Position numbers and translations under genes: made by a program
Assembly: GCA_003255065.1 (NCBI GenBank)
Contig: QAOA01007668.1
Location: forward strand, 189,265 to 253,264
DNA: 64,000 nucleotides
Direction of reading: 5' to 3'
From: Cercis canadensis
Lineage: Eukaryota > Streptophyta > Magnoliopsida > Fabales > Fabaceae
Notes under the pieces: generated by a model
Told to the model about the DNA's origin: nothing
Database searches by the model: none
Seen by the model: the letters and a program-made list of their open reading frames with translations, nothing else
Shown here: positions 38,834 through 49,977 of the stretch, piece by piece
How the letters are laid out: each line of letters begins with the position of its first letter
Numbering within the stretch: the stretch's first letter is position 1

Positions 38834-40525
38834 TAGAGCTAGGTTCATGGGTTCAGCTCGGTGGGCCAGCCCATTGGGACCCGAAAAAATGGTAGGCTGG
38901 GTTCTTAAAATGCTGGCCTGTTTAAAGTCGGGCCTATTTGGCCCGGCCCGACAAGGCCCGTGGCCCAATCGGGTTTCAACCGGGTTGGCCCGATTATTTT
39001 TTTTTTTTCAGCTTTCAATCAACCCCAATTTTGAAATCCATAAATTTCATCTCTCATTCTCACACTTCACAGTCTCCACTTCGGTTGTCCATTTCTCCCC
39101 AAATTTCATCTCTTACACATTCCACTCTCCGGTCTTCGCCTCCCTCTCCTCAGTCCTCACTTCCGCCACCGGTTGCCGCCTCTCCTTCTCCATCTTTTTC
39201 CCTTTGCTGTGAGTGTGCCTGTAATTGTAAGTCCTTGTTCTCTCTCTTTCTCTCTCTCTATGAGGTTGTCTGCCATATATTGGAGTGTTCTCTCTCTTGC
39301 TCTCTCTCTGTTTGTTAATCTTCCATATTGGAGCTCATTTACAGTTATTGCTAAGCTAGTTGAGTTTGCATGGGTGTTTGATGATGGGGGTGTACTGCAC
39401 AGTTGCCATTGTTGATTATTCTATGGAAAAGTCTTACAAATTTTAGATCTGATTTCTTATTGCTCTTGAACAAATAAAATCTTGTTTGTGACTTATGAGA
39501 TTCTTGTTTTAATCAAACAATTATTTGTGTTTGATTGTTAGTTGTTACTCTCATGTGTTGATTTAGTTTGAAACCTCAAATTGGGTTGCTTTGTTGTGTG
39601 CCAGCGCTTAGCACTACGTTCTTGGTGCTGAGCGTTGAGCGTGACCCAATCGGGCTTCTTTTGTGTTGCTGGTGTCAGCGCTGGGCTCCAGATATGCCGA
39701 GCTGAAGTTTTGGGTTGATGTGGTGCCAGCGCTAGGCGCCACGATCCTGACGCTGGGTGCCAGGTATGCCAAGCTAAAGTTTTGGGTTGATGTGATGCCA
39801 ACGCTGGGTGCCAGGCATGCCGAAAATGACAAAAGTAACCCCATAAATGATAAAATGCTATTTTGACCCCCGAAATAATAGAATTTAGCTAAAATCACGC
39901 GACGCGCGAGACACTCGTGTTTTGCTCAGAAGGCCGTTTCCATATGAAAAAATGGGGTCTTTTGTCAAAAACGGACATGGTTAACTTTTCTAATCAACTT
40001 TGGATGCTCCCTTTATGCCATAAATTCCAAATCCTTTTGTATTACATCACATTTTGTTTGTAATTTTGTTAGGGGCTTTTATTTACTTTTTTCTTCAAAT
40101 TTTTTGTAGTATGACTTCTTTTAGTATTGGAAAGAATGGTGGTATTAGTTGTAATGCTGATGATGATTGTGAATTTGTACAAATCCCTAGTATTGTGAGT
40201 AATACAAATACTAGTGAGAATATTGAACCACAATCCAAAAATGCTAGATTATTATAAGTTTATTTGAGTTTGTATTTTGATTAAGTATGTTAATATTTGA
40301 TGTTTCATAATAAATATGTTCTCATATTCTCTCAAAAATAAATATGGCAAAAAAAATTAAAAAATAGATTTTAGCCCGTTATAGCCTGCAGCCCAAAGTG
40401 GGCTAAGCTGAGCTGATAAAATGTTGGCCCGATTAGAACTGGGCCACTTTGGCCCAGCCCATTAAGGCCTGCGACCTGATGTGGCCCGGCCCTAATAGGT
40501 TGGACTGGCTCGTTAGTTAGCTCTA
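38834..40525 (+). mobile_element. Non-autonomous hAT transposon, 1692 bp
   Basis: Begins TAGAGCTAGG and ends with the reverse complement TAGAGCTA. The subterminal regions at both ends are rich in GGCCC motifs, and perfect 8-bp atgaaaac duplications flank it: the hAT signature. The interior keeps a leader with CT-rich and CTC-rich stretches and a short residual transposase start at 40111, but no zinc-finger or hATC dimerisation domain. It is an internally deleted derivative that would need a transposase supplied elsewhere. The perfect duplication suggests a fairly recent insertion. Confidence 0.9.
40111..40257 (+). pseudogene. Residual hAT transposase N-terminus
   Basis: 48 residues starting MTSFSIGKNGG with an acidic, Ser/Asn-rich composition, ending in a stop. 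The position inside the hAT element and the composition fit the N-terminal lead-in of hAT transposases; all functional domains are missing. Confidence 0.5.
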
Positions 40526-40533
40526 ATGAAAAC
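40526..40533. other. hAT target site duplication, right (atgaaaac)
   Basis: Identical to 38826-38833. Confidence 0.9.
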
Positions 40534-40852
40534 CACCTCAACCCTAAAAAAGAAAAATCGAAAATTATCACTCTTGCAGTATTAATTAGTAATCACACCC
40601 TAAGTAACCAACATAGCTACTGGGATTAAATGGAGAAATCTAGAAACGACGCCGTAACGAGCGAAGCTAATAGGAAATTAGGAATAGCTATCATCCCCAC
40701 GCCTCTCCCCTGTCTTCCTTCACCGGACACTGTGCTCCGTTCAACCATAGCAATTTCCAGGTGCTGAGAGTCACTTACTCGTTAATTTGCTACAGTTCGA
40801 TTACTTCCTCGTTGTTCATTTCGAGTTCAAACGTTCTCATATCATTCTGGGA

Positions 40853-41407
40853 ATGCATGCTCTTCGGCGAATTACAACCTCTGGTTCCATAACGGAACGA
40901 TTTCACTGTCTATCTTCCATTGTTGCGAAACCCCATTTCGATTCAGCCTCCAAAATTGGAGAATTTCCCCTCAAATTCTCGTCCTCAAGCCGCGACTCGA
41001 AGAACAACGAAGATGAGTGGAACGATGCCTGGGAATCGGCGTGGTTGCCGGAGGACCTGACGGGGAAGACCCGAGCGCCGTGGGAGACCGATGTGAATTT
41101 CCCTTCCACGGCAACCGTTGTTTCATCTGATGCTGATGATGCTGAGACGAAAGCGTTTGTTGAGGAAATGAATGAGAATTGGAATGAGAGGCGAAAAGGG
41201 TCTTTACAGCAGGAGAAACAGGAGAACGATGGGAATGGTGCACTTTATAGCTTGGAGAATATGAAAAGGGATTACAGGTTGAAGAAGCAGAGGATACATG
41301 CTGGGTTGTGGATGAAGGAGATTGAGAAGCAGGAGGAAGCCAAGTTGGGGGATTCCATTGTGGGTGGTGGAGACGACATTGAGAGATTGCTTGATAGCTG
41401 CTCTGAG

Positions 41408-41447
<40 letters not shown>

Positions 41448-43714
41448 TCTCTATTTTGGATTTCTATCTGCAGAACACTTAGATAAAGTTAGATTTTTGG
41501 CCACTAGATAGTGTAGATGGTGCTGGCTAGAAAACTTAAAACTTTTGTAATTTAGTATTCTATGGATTCAAAAGTTGAAATGCAACCCAAGAACCAGTTT
41601 CTAGGACACATTTGTGCTTAGCAGCTATGAAAATTTGGGTGTTGAAATGCATAAAGCAGCATTTTGCTTGGGCATAGTATCCATTGTCGGGTTTCTATCT
41701 GCACAACTCTTTGATACAGTTGAAAAGAAAAATCAATTGCCATTTTTGGACACTTGATAGTTTAGGTGATGAGTACTTTATGCATTCAAAAGTTGAAATG
41801 CAACCCAAGTAGCAGTTTAGCAACTACAAAAAATTTGGTGTTGTAATGCATGAAGCAGCATTTTGCTTTATATTTGGGCATAGTCTGAAGTGATTTTGAA
41901 CGAAATTCAATTATTGGGTTCCTGTTATCTACACAACTCTTTGATAAAGTTTTGAAAAAAAAAAAAAATGATTGGCGATTTTTGGACACTTGATAGTGTA
42001 GATGGTGCCAGCTTGAGAACTTCTTTAATTGAGTACTTTATGCACTCAAGAGTTGAAATGCAAGCCAAGTATCAGTTTCTATGACACATTTGTGCACTCA
42101 CCACTGGTTTCTCTCTGTCTTTCATGAAGCTTGTTAGCAACTATGAAAATTTAGGTGTTGGAATGTATAAAGCAGCATTTTTTTTTTTTTTTTTTTTTTT
42201 TTTTNTTTTTTTTTTTTTTTTTTCATATTTGGGTATAGGCTGAAGTGATTTTGAGCAAGATGCTGTGCTAGGTCTTCGTAGATGAAGACCATTTTAAATT
42301 TGTCTGTAAAAGATTGATTTACCCATAAGTAAGGGATAATACCTGATTCATTTTCTCTGGTTGATTCCAAAGCTGGGTGCTGTTTAATGTAATTTAGTTT
42401 GTTGAAAATGTCACAACCTCAAGTTTTTATGTTTGATAGTCAACCTGAAGTTGCAAAGTAAGACATAAATGATTGGGACTATTTTGCATCAAAGATTGGT
42501 AGTTAAAGGCTTCGAATGTAGCATATTGTTCGAAGAACCTGTGATAGGAAAGGAGAATAGCTTTGACTGTTGCATCTTCTTATGTGTTGGTTTCTTTAAG
42601 TACTTTTCCTTTATTTGCATCAGCATATGTTGGCATAAACTACTTTTCATATTATCTTTTGACAATTGATATGTTGGTTTTTTTGAGTACTTTTCTTTCA
42701 AGCTCTAGTATGTTGGCAATGCCATATTTGTTTTATGAGAAAATGTAGAGAACAGATAAGAAATGACAATCATAAAAGGAGTACTTTTTGTTTTTGTCTG
42801 GTTCTTGTCTGTTGAGAGTTGAGGATAATATGAGTGTTTTCTTCACTTAGGCCTCTAAATAAGTGATTGCATACCAACTTTTAATGTTGTAACTTCTTTT
42901 TTTAATTTACTATGTCACCTATTTACACTTATGCTGTATGCCCATGCTGTGTTATAAGCTACAATTCATGGATATTTCTTGGTTGACATGCATTTTGCAT
43001 GTCCTTGGTTTTGTGTCCTTATGCATGTTTCACAGCATCATATCCATACTTCAATTCTGTATCACCTATGAGTAGAACATTGCATATGGCTTAAAAATTA
43101 TGCATATTGAGCTTACTATTTTGAATAACTACAGCATTTTTGACTCTGGGAACAATGACTTGAACAACGCAAAAGTTCCAACTTCTGAGTTCAAAAACAG
43201 CCCTGATGGTTGGGAAACAACATCAAAAGCTCAAGATGGAAATATATGGAACATGTCACAGAGAGAAGAAGACATTCTTCTCCAGGAATTTGAGCGTCGA
43301 ATTGCTTATAGCAAGTTTCAGGTGTGTCTAAATATAAGTTGAGTTCCTGTCTTCCTGATTCCAATATTAACTATCGATATTGGTTTAAGGAAATCATGTA
43401 GTATTTTTTAGTTTATTCTGATTTTAAGTAATGATTAATTACATTAGCTTCCTAAGTTTTCACTTGTCCCTTCTATCATTTACAAGATTATGAAACTCGG
43501 TATGCAGATTGCTAGTTTTATCAAGACTCATATATTTAGTCGGAGGAGGCCAATTGATGGTTGGAAGTACATGATAGAGTTGGTGGGACCAAATGCTAAG
43601 AAAGGAAAGGGTAGTGTTTCTAGAATACCCAGTCTTTCGGATGCTTCTACTCAGTCCTTCAAGGAGGAGAAGACTTCAGTTGAAAACACTTACATTTCCG
43701 TTCGGAGACGGTAG
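40853..43714 (+). CDS. GCD1: GAMETE CELL DEFECTIVE 1-like mitochondrial protein
   Basis: Three exons: 40853-41406, 43135-43321, 43508-43714, with GT/AG introns and agreeing phases; 948 coding bases give 315 residues. An Arg/Ser-rich, acid-poor start (MHALRRITTSGSITERFH) looks like a mitochondrial presequence. The rest carries blocks I recognise from plant GCD1: DEWNDAWESAWLPEDLTGK, RAPWETDVNFPS, AFVEEMNENWNERRKG, KKQRIHAGLWMKEIEKQEEA, REEDILLQEFERRIAYSKFQ and IKTHIFSRRRPIDGWKYMIE. In Arabidopsis and rice GCD1 is reported as a mitochondrial protein needed for gamete maturation; its biochemical role is not evident from the sequence. The start is the first ATG after stops or non-ATG codons in frame; another ATG in a different frame follows closely. 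The first intron is long (1.7 kb) and repeat-laden. Confidence 0.85.
41409..41450. repeat. (CT)n microsatellite at the first-intron start of GCD1
   Basis: A CT run starting 3 bases after the exon 1 donor site. Its length may vary between alleles. Confidence 0.9.
41449..42180. repeat. Three diverged 230-bp repeats in GCD1 intron 1
   Basis: The phrases 'ctatctgcacaactctttga', 'tttttggacacttgatag' and 'caaaagttgaaatgcaaccc' recur in the same order near 41460, 41690 and 41925. They are non-coding. Confidence 0.75.
42179..42223. repeat. Poly-T run with the n at 42205
   Basis: About 45 thymines inside GCD1 intron 1, interrupted by an n. The true length is unknown. Confidence 0.9.
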
Positions 43715-44463
43715 TTTAGTTTTCAAACTATTGCGTATTGGAGGATACAATGATAGTTAGAGCAACTTTCTAAGGATGATGTGCGATGTTGCTGACAAGA
43801 GGAGTTCTTTATGAAGTTGTGCATTTCATCCAAACAGCTTGCCCCACTCTTGTGATCATGTGTAATTTAACCTTGTAGCCCGGTTTTAAATTCCAGTCTG
43901 CAATTACAATAGCATCTTTAATATTGCGGTTTTGGAAGCCACTGCAACCATGATTTTAACCCAACCGCAACTTATATCGTTGCTTGTAATATCCACATTT
44001 TAGCTAACTGTTTGTTTGGATTTGTAATATAACCATTCCATCATAGTATTGTTTTTAGTGAAACCTATTGATGGAAGGAACATTTTAGACTTCAATCATT
44101 GTCAAATTTTAAATTCGCATATCCTATCAAGCTACAAAGATAACTGTTCTCTTTCATTTTTGGAACAGGATTTGTACCAAAAGTAAAAGAAAATTTGGAA
44201 AAGAAATTAGTGCATGAGAAGATTATTATAGAGTATTAAGGTATATTTGATCTCTTAAAGATGGCTGTAAGTTTGTAAGTATTACTTCTCTAAATGAATA
44301 CTCCTCACTTCAATTTGTCAAAGAATATTTCTTCTATCAAAATAGTCATCTTAATACTGATGTGGCATGTTCAATGAGTGAGAGTTGATGTTTTAATGGG
44401 TTAAAATAAAAACTAAAAAAAAATTATTTTTCATCTAAACATTGAAGCAAAACTTTTGTATGA
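43715..44463. other. 3' flank of GCD1, intergenic
   Basis: Contains the probable 3' UTR. No other feature was recognised. Confidence 0.5.
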
Positions 44464-46507
44464 GGGTAGCTCTTTTGTGGACCATCAACGGCTTCCCTGT
44501 ATATGGAATGCTATCCGATTTGAAAATAACATGCAAGTTGGGTTTCTCAATTTGCACGAGTGGTTTGAAGGCATTCTATTTGAAGCATGGGTGTCAAATT
44601 TGTTATTTTGATTTTCATTGACAATTCTTGCCCCAAGATAATCCTTCTGTCGTAACAAAATTAACTTCTTGAGGAATGTTATTGAGAAGGGCATGTAACC
44701 AAGGCGCTACTCTAAAGACGAACTTTTCATGCAAGTGTTGAGAATGTTATTTCTATTAGTTATGGTGAAACTCACAATTAAACTAAGCGTAGTATTTTAT
44801 GGGACCTACCATATTAGCATAATTTGTTGATTCCTCACAACATCGATGTGATGCACACATAGAGCATTGTCTTTAGAAATGTCTTCAATGCAGTTATGGA
44901 TTTGAAAAATAAAAGTAAAGACAATATGAAGACGAGACTAAATCTAGCAAAATATTGTAAACATTCCAGTTTGGAGTTTCAAGACTTAGATAATAGAAGG
45001 AGTACAAAACCCAAGACATTGTATACACTTAGTATTGACCAGAAGAAAGCTGTGTGTAAGTGGGTATAGAGTTTGAAGCTATGCATCCAACTTAGGGAGT
45101 TATGTCAATACTAATCTACAGACTTTGATCCACATGAAAAGTCATGACTGTCACATTTATGGAGAGATTCCTACCAATTGCTTTTAGTGGGTTGCCTGTT
45201 CTTGTTTGAAAACCTCTTATTGAATTGAACCAATTTTTTTAAGATCTTTGCACTCCTACTTTGTGCAAGGATGACTTACAGATAATGGAAATGAATATTC
45301 CCATCATCTTGTGCAAACTTGAGAAGATATTCCTTCCTGTTTTCTTTGATGTGATGGAGCATTTACCAGTTCATTTATTTGAAGAAGCGTTGGTGGGTGG
45401 ACTTGTCCAATATAGGTAGATGTACCATTTTAAAAGGTTCCTTCATACCTTAAAGCAAAAGGTTAAAAACAAAGCATGTGTGGAATGTTTAATTTGCGAA
45501 GTATACATCCTTGAAAATACTTCAACTTTTTGTTCCTACTACTTGAAGTTTCACGTCCATTCAGTGATTAGAAGAGTGTCTCACAATGGTGATGGTGAGA
45601 AAATTTATGTCGGACAACCTATCTCCGTCCTCAATTATCTTGCTTTCCTCCATCGAATTGTGCAACAACGATATCTCAATGATGAGGAACTAGTAGCTGC
45701 AACAATGTATGTGTTGCTCAAATGTCCCGAAGGTTAAATCTTACTTGATCAGGTAAGTTTTACCTTCATAGCTTCATAATTTCTGATGCTTCAATGAACC
45801 ATTATGTGTTAACTCTTGTTATTTGTTGCAACATGTACATAGAGGGATTAACCTCAGTCTACAAGAATCTCCCAAATGATCAAATGCATAAGCACATCTC
45901 TAGTAGATTTCCTCAATAGTTTAAACAATTTGTAAGTTACTCTAACTTTTTTCAATATTGAATTGTATTCAACTAACTTTTTATTATCACTAACCTCTTG
46001 TTATTTATATGTAGGTGCAAAACCCTTAAAATAGTATTGTTGATGGACTTTAAATATCTTTGGCTTAAGGCCCCTAAAGGAAGGTTCAAACATGAGATCA
46101 AGTAAATATCAACAATTATAAATTTCATACAGAAGCTTGGTCCCATGATAAAAAAAAAATAACAGTGGTATATGTTTGAAGGGATCTGGTTATGGCAAAG
46201 CGGAGTCCTATTATTATGTGGTACTAAAAGAAATCATTGAGATTGTATTTACCAATTCACTTGGTAATCGATTGGTACTATTCAATTACAAATGGTTTGA
46301 TCCTTCAAATCGAGGGACAAGGAATTATCCAAAATATGAATTTTTGGAGGCAAACTCAAGCAGGACATACAAGCAAGATGAGTTTTCCATCTTAGCTTAA
46401 CAAGTAGAGCAAGTTTATTTATCTCCTTATCCACGCACAACTCCTAATAAGAGGGGCTAGTTACATGTCATTAAAATGAAGGCTATGCACACAATTGATG
46501 CCCCAGA
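44464..46507 (+). pseudogene. CACTA (En/Spm) TNP2-type transposase relic
   Basis: In shifting plus frames the region follows the plant TNP2 transposase order. 44464-44700 resembles the WTINDFPxYGMLSGW segment, with HGC and the later FLP motif. 44860-45240 resembles the stretch before the DUF4218 domain. 45290-45740 reads CKLEKIFLPVFFDVMEHLPV, then FKRFLHTLKQKVKNKAC and STFCSYYLKFHV (DUF4218). 46176-46400 reads YKWFDPSNRGTRNYPKYEF (DUF4216). Numerous stops make it dead. It runs into the N gap, so its 3' end is not visible. The termini CACTA/TAGTG were not located. Confidence 0.8.
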
Positions 46508-47072
46508 NNNNNNNNNNNNNNNNNNNNNNNNNNNNNNNNNNNNNNNNNNNNNNNNNNNNNNNNNNNNNNNNNNNNNNNNNNNNNNNNNNNNNNNNNNNNN
46601 NNNNNNNNNNNNNNNNNNNNNNNNNNNNNNNNNNNNNNNNNNNNNNNNNNNNNNNNNNNNNNNNNNNNNNNNNNNNNNNNNNNNNNNNNNNNNNNNNNNN
46701 NNNNNNNNNNNNNNNNNNNNNNNNNNNNNNNNNNNNNNNNNNNNNNNNNNNNNNNNNNNNNNNNNNNNNNNNNNNNNNNNNNNNNNNNNNNNNNNNNNNN
46801 NNNNNNNNNNNNNNNNNNNNNNNNNNNNNNNNNNNNNNNNNNNNNNNNNNNNNNNNNNNNNNNNNNNNNNNNNNNNNNNNNNNNNNNNNNNNNNNNNNNN
46901 NNNNNNNNNNNNNNNNNNNNNNNNNNNNNNNNNNNNNNNNNNNNNNNNNNNNNNNNNNNNNNNNNNNNNNNNNNNNNNNNNNNNNNNNNNNNNNNNNNNN
47001 NNNNNNNNNNNNNNNNNNNNNNNNNNNNNNNNNNNNNNNNNNNNNNNNNNNNNNNNNNNNNNNNNNNNNNNN
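46508..47072. other. Assembly gap of 565 N
   Basis: A run of unknown bases next to the CACTA relic. The gap may hold the rest of that element. Confidence 0.99.
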
Positions 47073-48424
47073 TTTTTTTATTCAATGATAACAAGAAAAT
47101 TCAAATTCTTGTTTTTAAATGAAAAGAAAGGACAGAGAAGGAGTGACTGTGAAGTCTGAAATCCCAAAGCCGAAACAAAGTTACTGACAAGTTTGGAGAA
47201 GAAGATATAAGAGAGAGGAAGGGAAACATTCGGCCGTCAAATTGATGTATGTATGAGGTTTTCTCTTTCTTCTTGGGGCTAATTTTGTAAATTATCTTAA
47301 GTTGTGTTCCTCCTTTATAATTAAGAAAAAAAAAGAGCAACCGGTTCTTTAACCTGTGCTTTAGACAAAAAGCTGTAAAAAATTGATGAAATACATAAAA
47401 GGGGGGTGTAGCATAGCACCCCCCAAGTTTGAAATTCTGTTAATGAAAGCAGTTTTCAATTGATTTTGACAAGCCATGCTACCCTACATATATAACTGAG
47501 TTATTATTTGGTACACTACTAAAGTAAAATATTTACGTAAGTGGTTAAAATTTTACAAATTTTTTAACAAACTAAAACTAAAACATTACTTCTCTTATTT
47601 AAACTAGTTAAATATTTCAATGCAACCTATTTTTACATTTTAAAATATATTTTTCATGTAAAACTATTTTTATATAGAGTAGATATAAGTTAGTAATTTA
47701 AAAAACTATTGAATATCAACTAAACTATCATTAAAACACTTTTTATAAAGTGTTTATTATCAAACAATTAAATTAAGCTGCTTGTACCAAACTTTTAGAC
47801 TCCATTGATGTTGGATAGAATATAAATCCATAGTTCCTACCAATTTATAAACTTTCATTCTATTCTTGATATAAAGTACAACCTAACTAGACAAAATTAA
47901 AATAGTTCAACATAATATTAGTCACCAATCATGTTACGATATCTGATTTCACCCATTAAGTATGTAACTATCTGAGTAAAAAGCTTAGTACACAAAGAAG
48001 AAAAAATATCAAACAAAGAAAACAAGGAAAAAAAATAAAAGCTCCATTTCGCAAAAAATAATGTAGAAAAGAAGACAAAGGGAAATTATAAAATGTGAAT
48101 TGGACACGGTGCTAAACGGTAGATTAAGTTGGTAATTAGGGTAGAGACATTATTATGTCTAATATTGACACTTCTTCTGTATTCCCAAGAAATAGAGAAA
48201 GAGGCTTATAACAACGAAAAATATCTTTATTATTGTGTCCAACATTTACCATTCCTCGCGGACTTACACTAAACTTGGATGACACATGATTTCTTTTATC
48301 ACAACAAATTGGAAAAAGAAATATCACAGTACGATTACCTCTTACACTTCACTAGCTTATGCCAACACAGTAGATTAGAACTTCATTAGAACCAGTTTTA
48401 TAGGCTATATATGCAGAGGTTTAA
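47073..48424. other. Intergenic, no gene recognised
   Basis: AT-rich sequence between the gap and the 3' end of the peroxidase gene. No recognised repeat. Confidence 0.5.
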
Positions 48425-49890
48425 TTAGTTGATAACCGAACATTTTTTGCGAATTTCACCATTAGCACCTGTTAACACTTGAATGTTACCCATCTTCACC
48501 ATAGACTTGGCAAATTCAGACTTGAATGCCGACCCTAAATATCTTTGGACGTAGGGCTTGGTGGAAGGATCAGTCCATAGCACTTGATCAGAGCGGAGAA
48601 TCCCGTGGCCCTTCTTCAAATTATAAAAGTAAGAGGTATCAAATTTGAGTTGGCTACCTGTGTCTAGCCCAACTCGCTTTGTTCCATCACCATTTTGAGG
48701 GCAAAGTGCTTGTAGTGTTGGAACAAATGCAGGGTCGATGGAAGGGTCTTTTGCGCTGTATAGTCTGTCTCTAAAAGACTGGCAAGCTGCAGTCCCAATC
48801 GTATGCCCACCTATTCACACAAACATATTTCTCACTAATTAATTGGTAAAAGTGGCCACTCTAAAAAATTACCAAAACAATTTGATAAAATTTTTTGAAA
48901 CATAATTGCAATATGGTTAATTTTTTTTTTCTAATCATTGTGTTTTGGACTTTATTAAGCTGTCACAATCATGATGTTAGATTATTATTACTATGATTGG
49001 AAATAAACTGTAAAGTGGCTAGTTAGTTAATTTAAAATGTAAAATTAATTACCAGCAAGGACGACAAGGTCTTGTGTGTTGAGACCCTTTCCCTCAAACT
49101 TTTTTGTTTGCACAGCAACGGTGTCATTAGGGCCAGGCAAAGTAAGGGCCTCAGAACCCACGGTAACGCGACCATCTCTTCGTCCGGTAGGCACTTCCCA
49201 ACTTAAACCACCACTCTGCATATGTGCAAGGCAAATTTCACAAGTTAATGAAGATGTTAGCTAATTCCGCTAGTAAAATCTATATATATATATCGCGGCT
49301 AGGAAATTGGAATAATCAACCTCCAGCAAACTACCTTGATTCTTTATTATTAAACTACACATAATAGCTTTTAACTAGTAAAATCTCAAGATTTGATTTT
49401 TAGGGCCCAATATCAAGTTCCGCGTTCATAATGATTATAATTTGTAATACAATTCAAATAATGATATTTAATTAATTACCAGATAAACAGAATCACGAGC
49501 AGCGATGGCAAGAATGTCTGCGCAAGAGACAACACCAGGGCATGCAGCTTCAAGCTGTGCCTTTACATCATCAATAACCTCATAGCCTCTTAAACTAAGG
49601 TTTGGCCCAGTTTGTCGCTCAGTGTTTGGACCATCAATAAGAACAGAAGCATCACAACCTCGCACAAAGCAATCATGGAAATGCATCCTAAGTATACCAG
49701 CAGCCAAAGAAAGGTCTTTCCTAAGATGGGAGTGCACTGTAGAACTAACAATGGACTCAGCTCGAGGACACGAAGTTGAATAGAACCCTACACGCGTGCC
49801 ATGGCCATGCACTTTGGTTGCAGCAGCCGATGCAAGAAATAGACACACTAAAAATAACCTTTTACTGTAGAAACCAAAGCCACCCGCCAT
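48425..49890 (-). CDS. Class III secretory peroxidase
   Basis: Three exons on the minus strand: 49890-49480, 49215-49053 and 48810-48425. All junctions are GT/AG, phases agree, and 960 coding bases give 319 residues, normal for the family. The signal peptide covers about residues 1-30. The distal haem site is RMHFHDCF with Arg68 and His72; the proximal His is His194 in GGHTIG. Calcium-site residues (GCDASVLID) and the conserved cysteines are present, so the enzyme looks active. It uses hydrogen peroxide to oxidise phenolics in the apoplast (lignin or suberin cross-linking, defence). It is a single copy, unlike the tandem arrays common for this family, and is divergent to nothing nearby. Which isoform group it belongs to cannot be set without an alignment. 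Confidence 0.95.
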
Positions 49891-49968
49891 TTTAAGGAAG
49901 AGTTTCCTATGAAGATTGAAAAGAAGTGTAAGTTTAGGGTTGTGATTCTCAGGAGGTTTAGCTGCAGG

Positions 49969-49977
49969 TATTTATAG
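49969..49977 (-). promoter_or_regulatory. TATA box of the peroxidase gene
   Basis: The minus strand reads CTATAAATA, about 80 bp upstream of the ATG at 49890, a normal distance for a plant promoter with a short leader. Confidence 0.75.

Noticed and set aside
46476-47159. Open frames of about 200 codons around the N gap
   Set aside because: Nearly all residues are unknown because the span is N.
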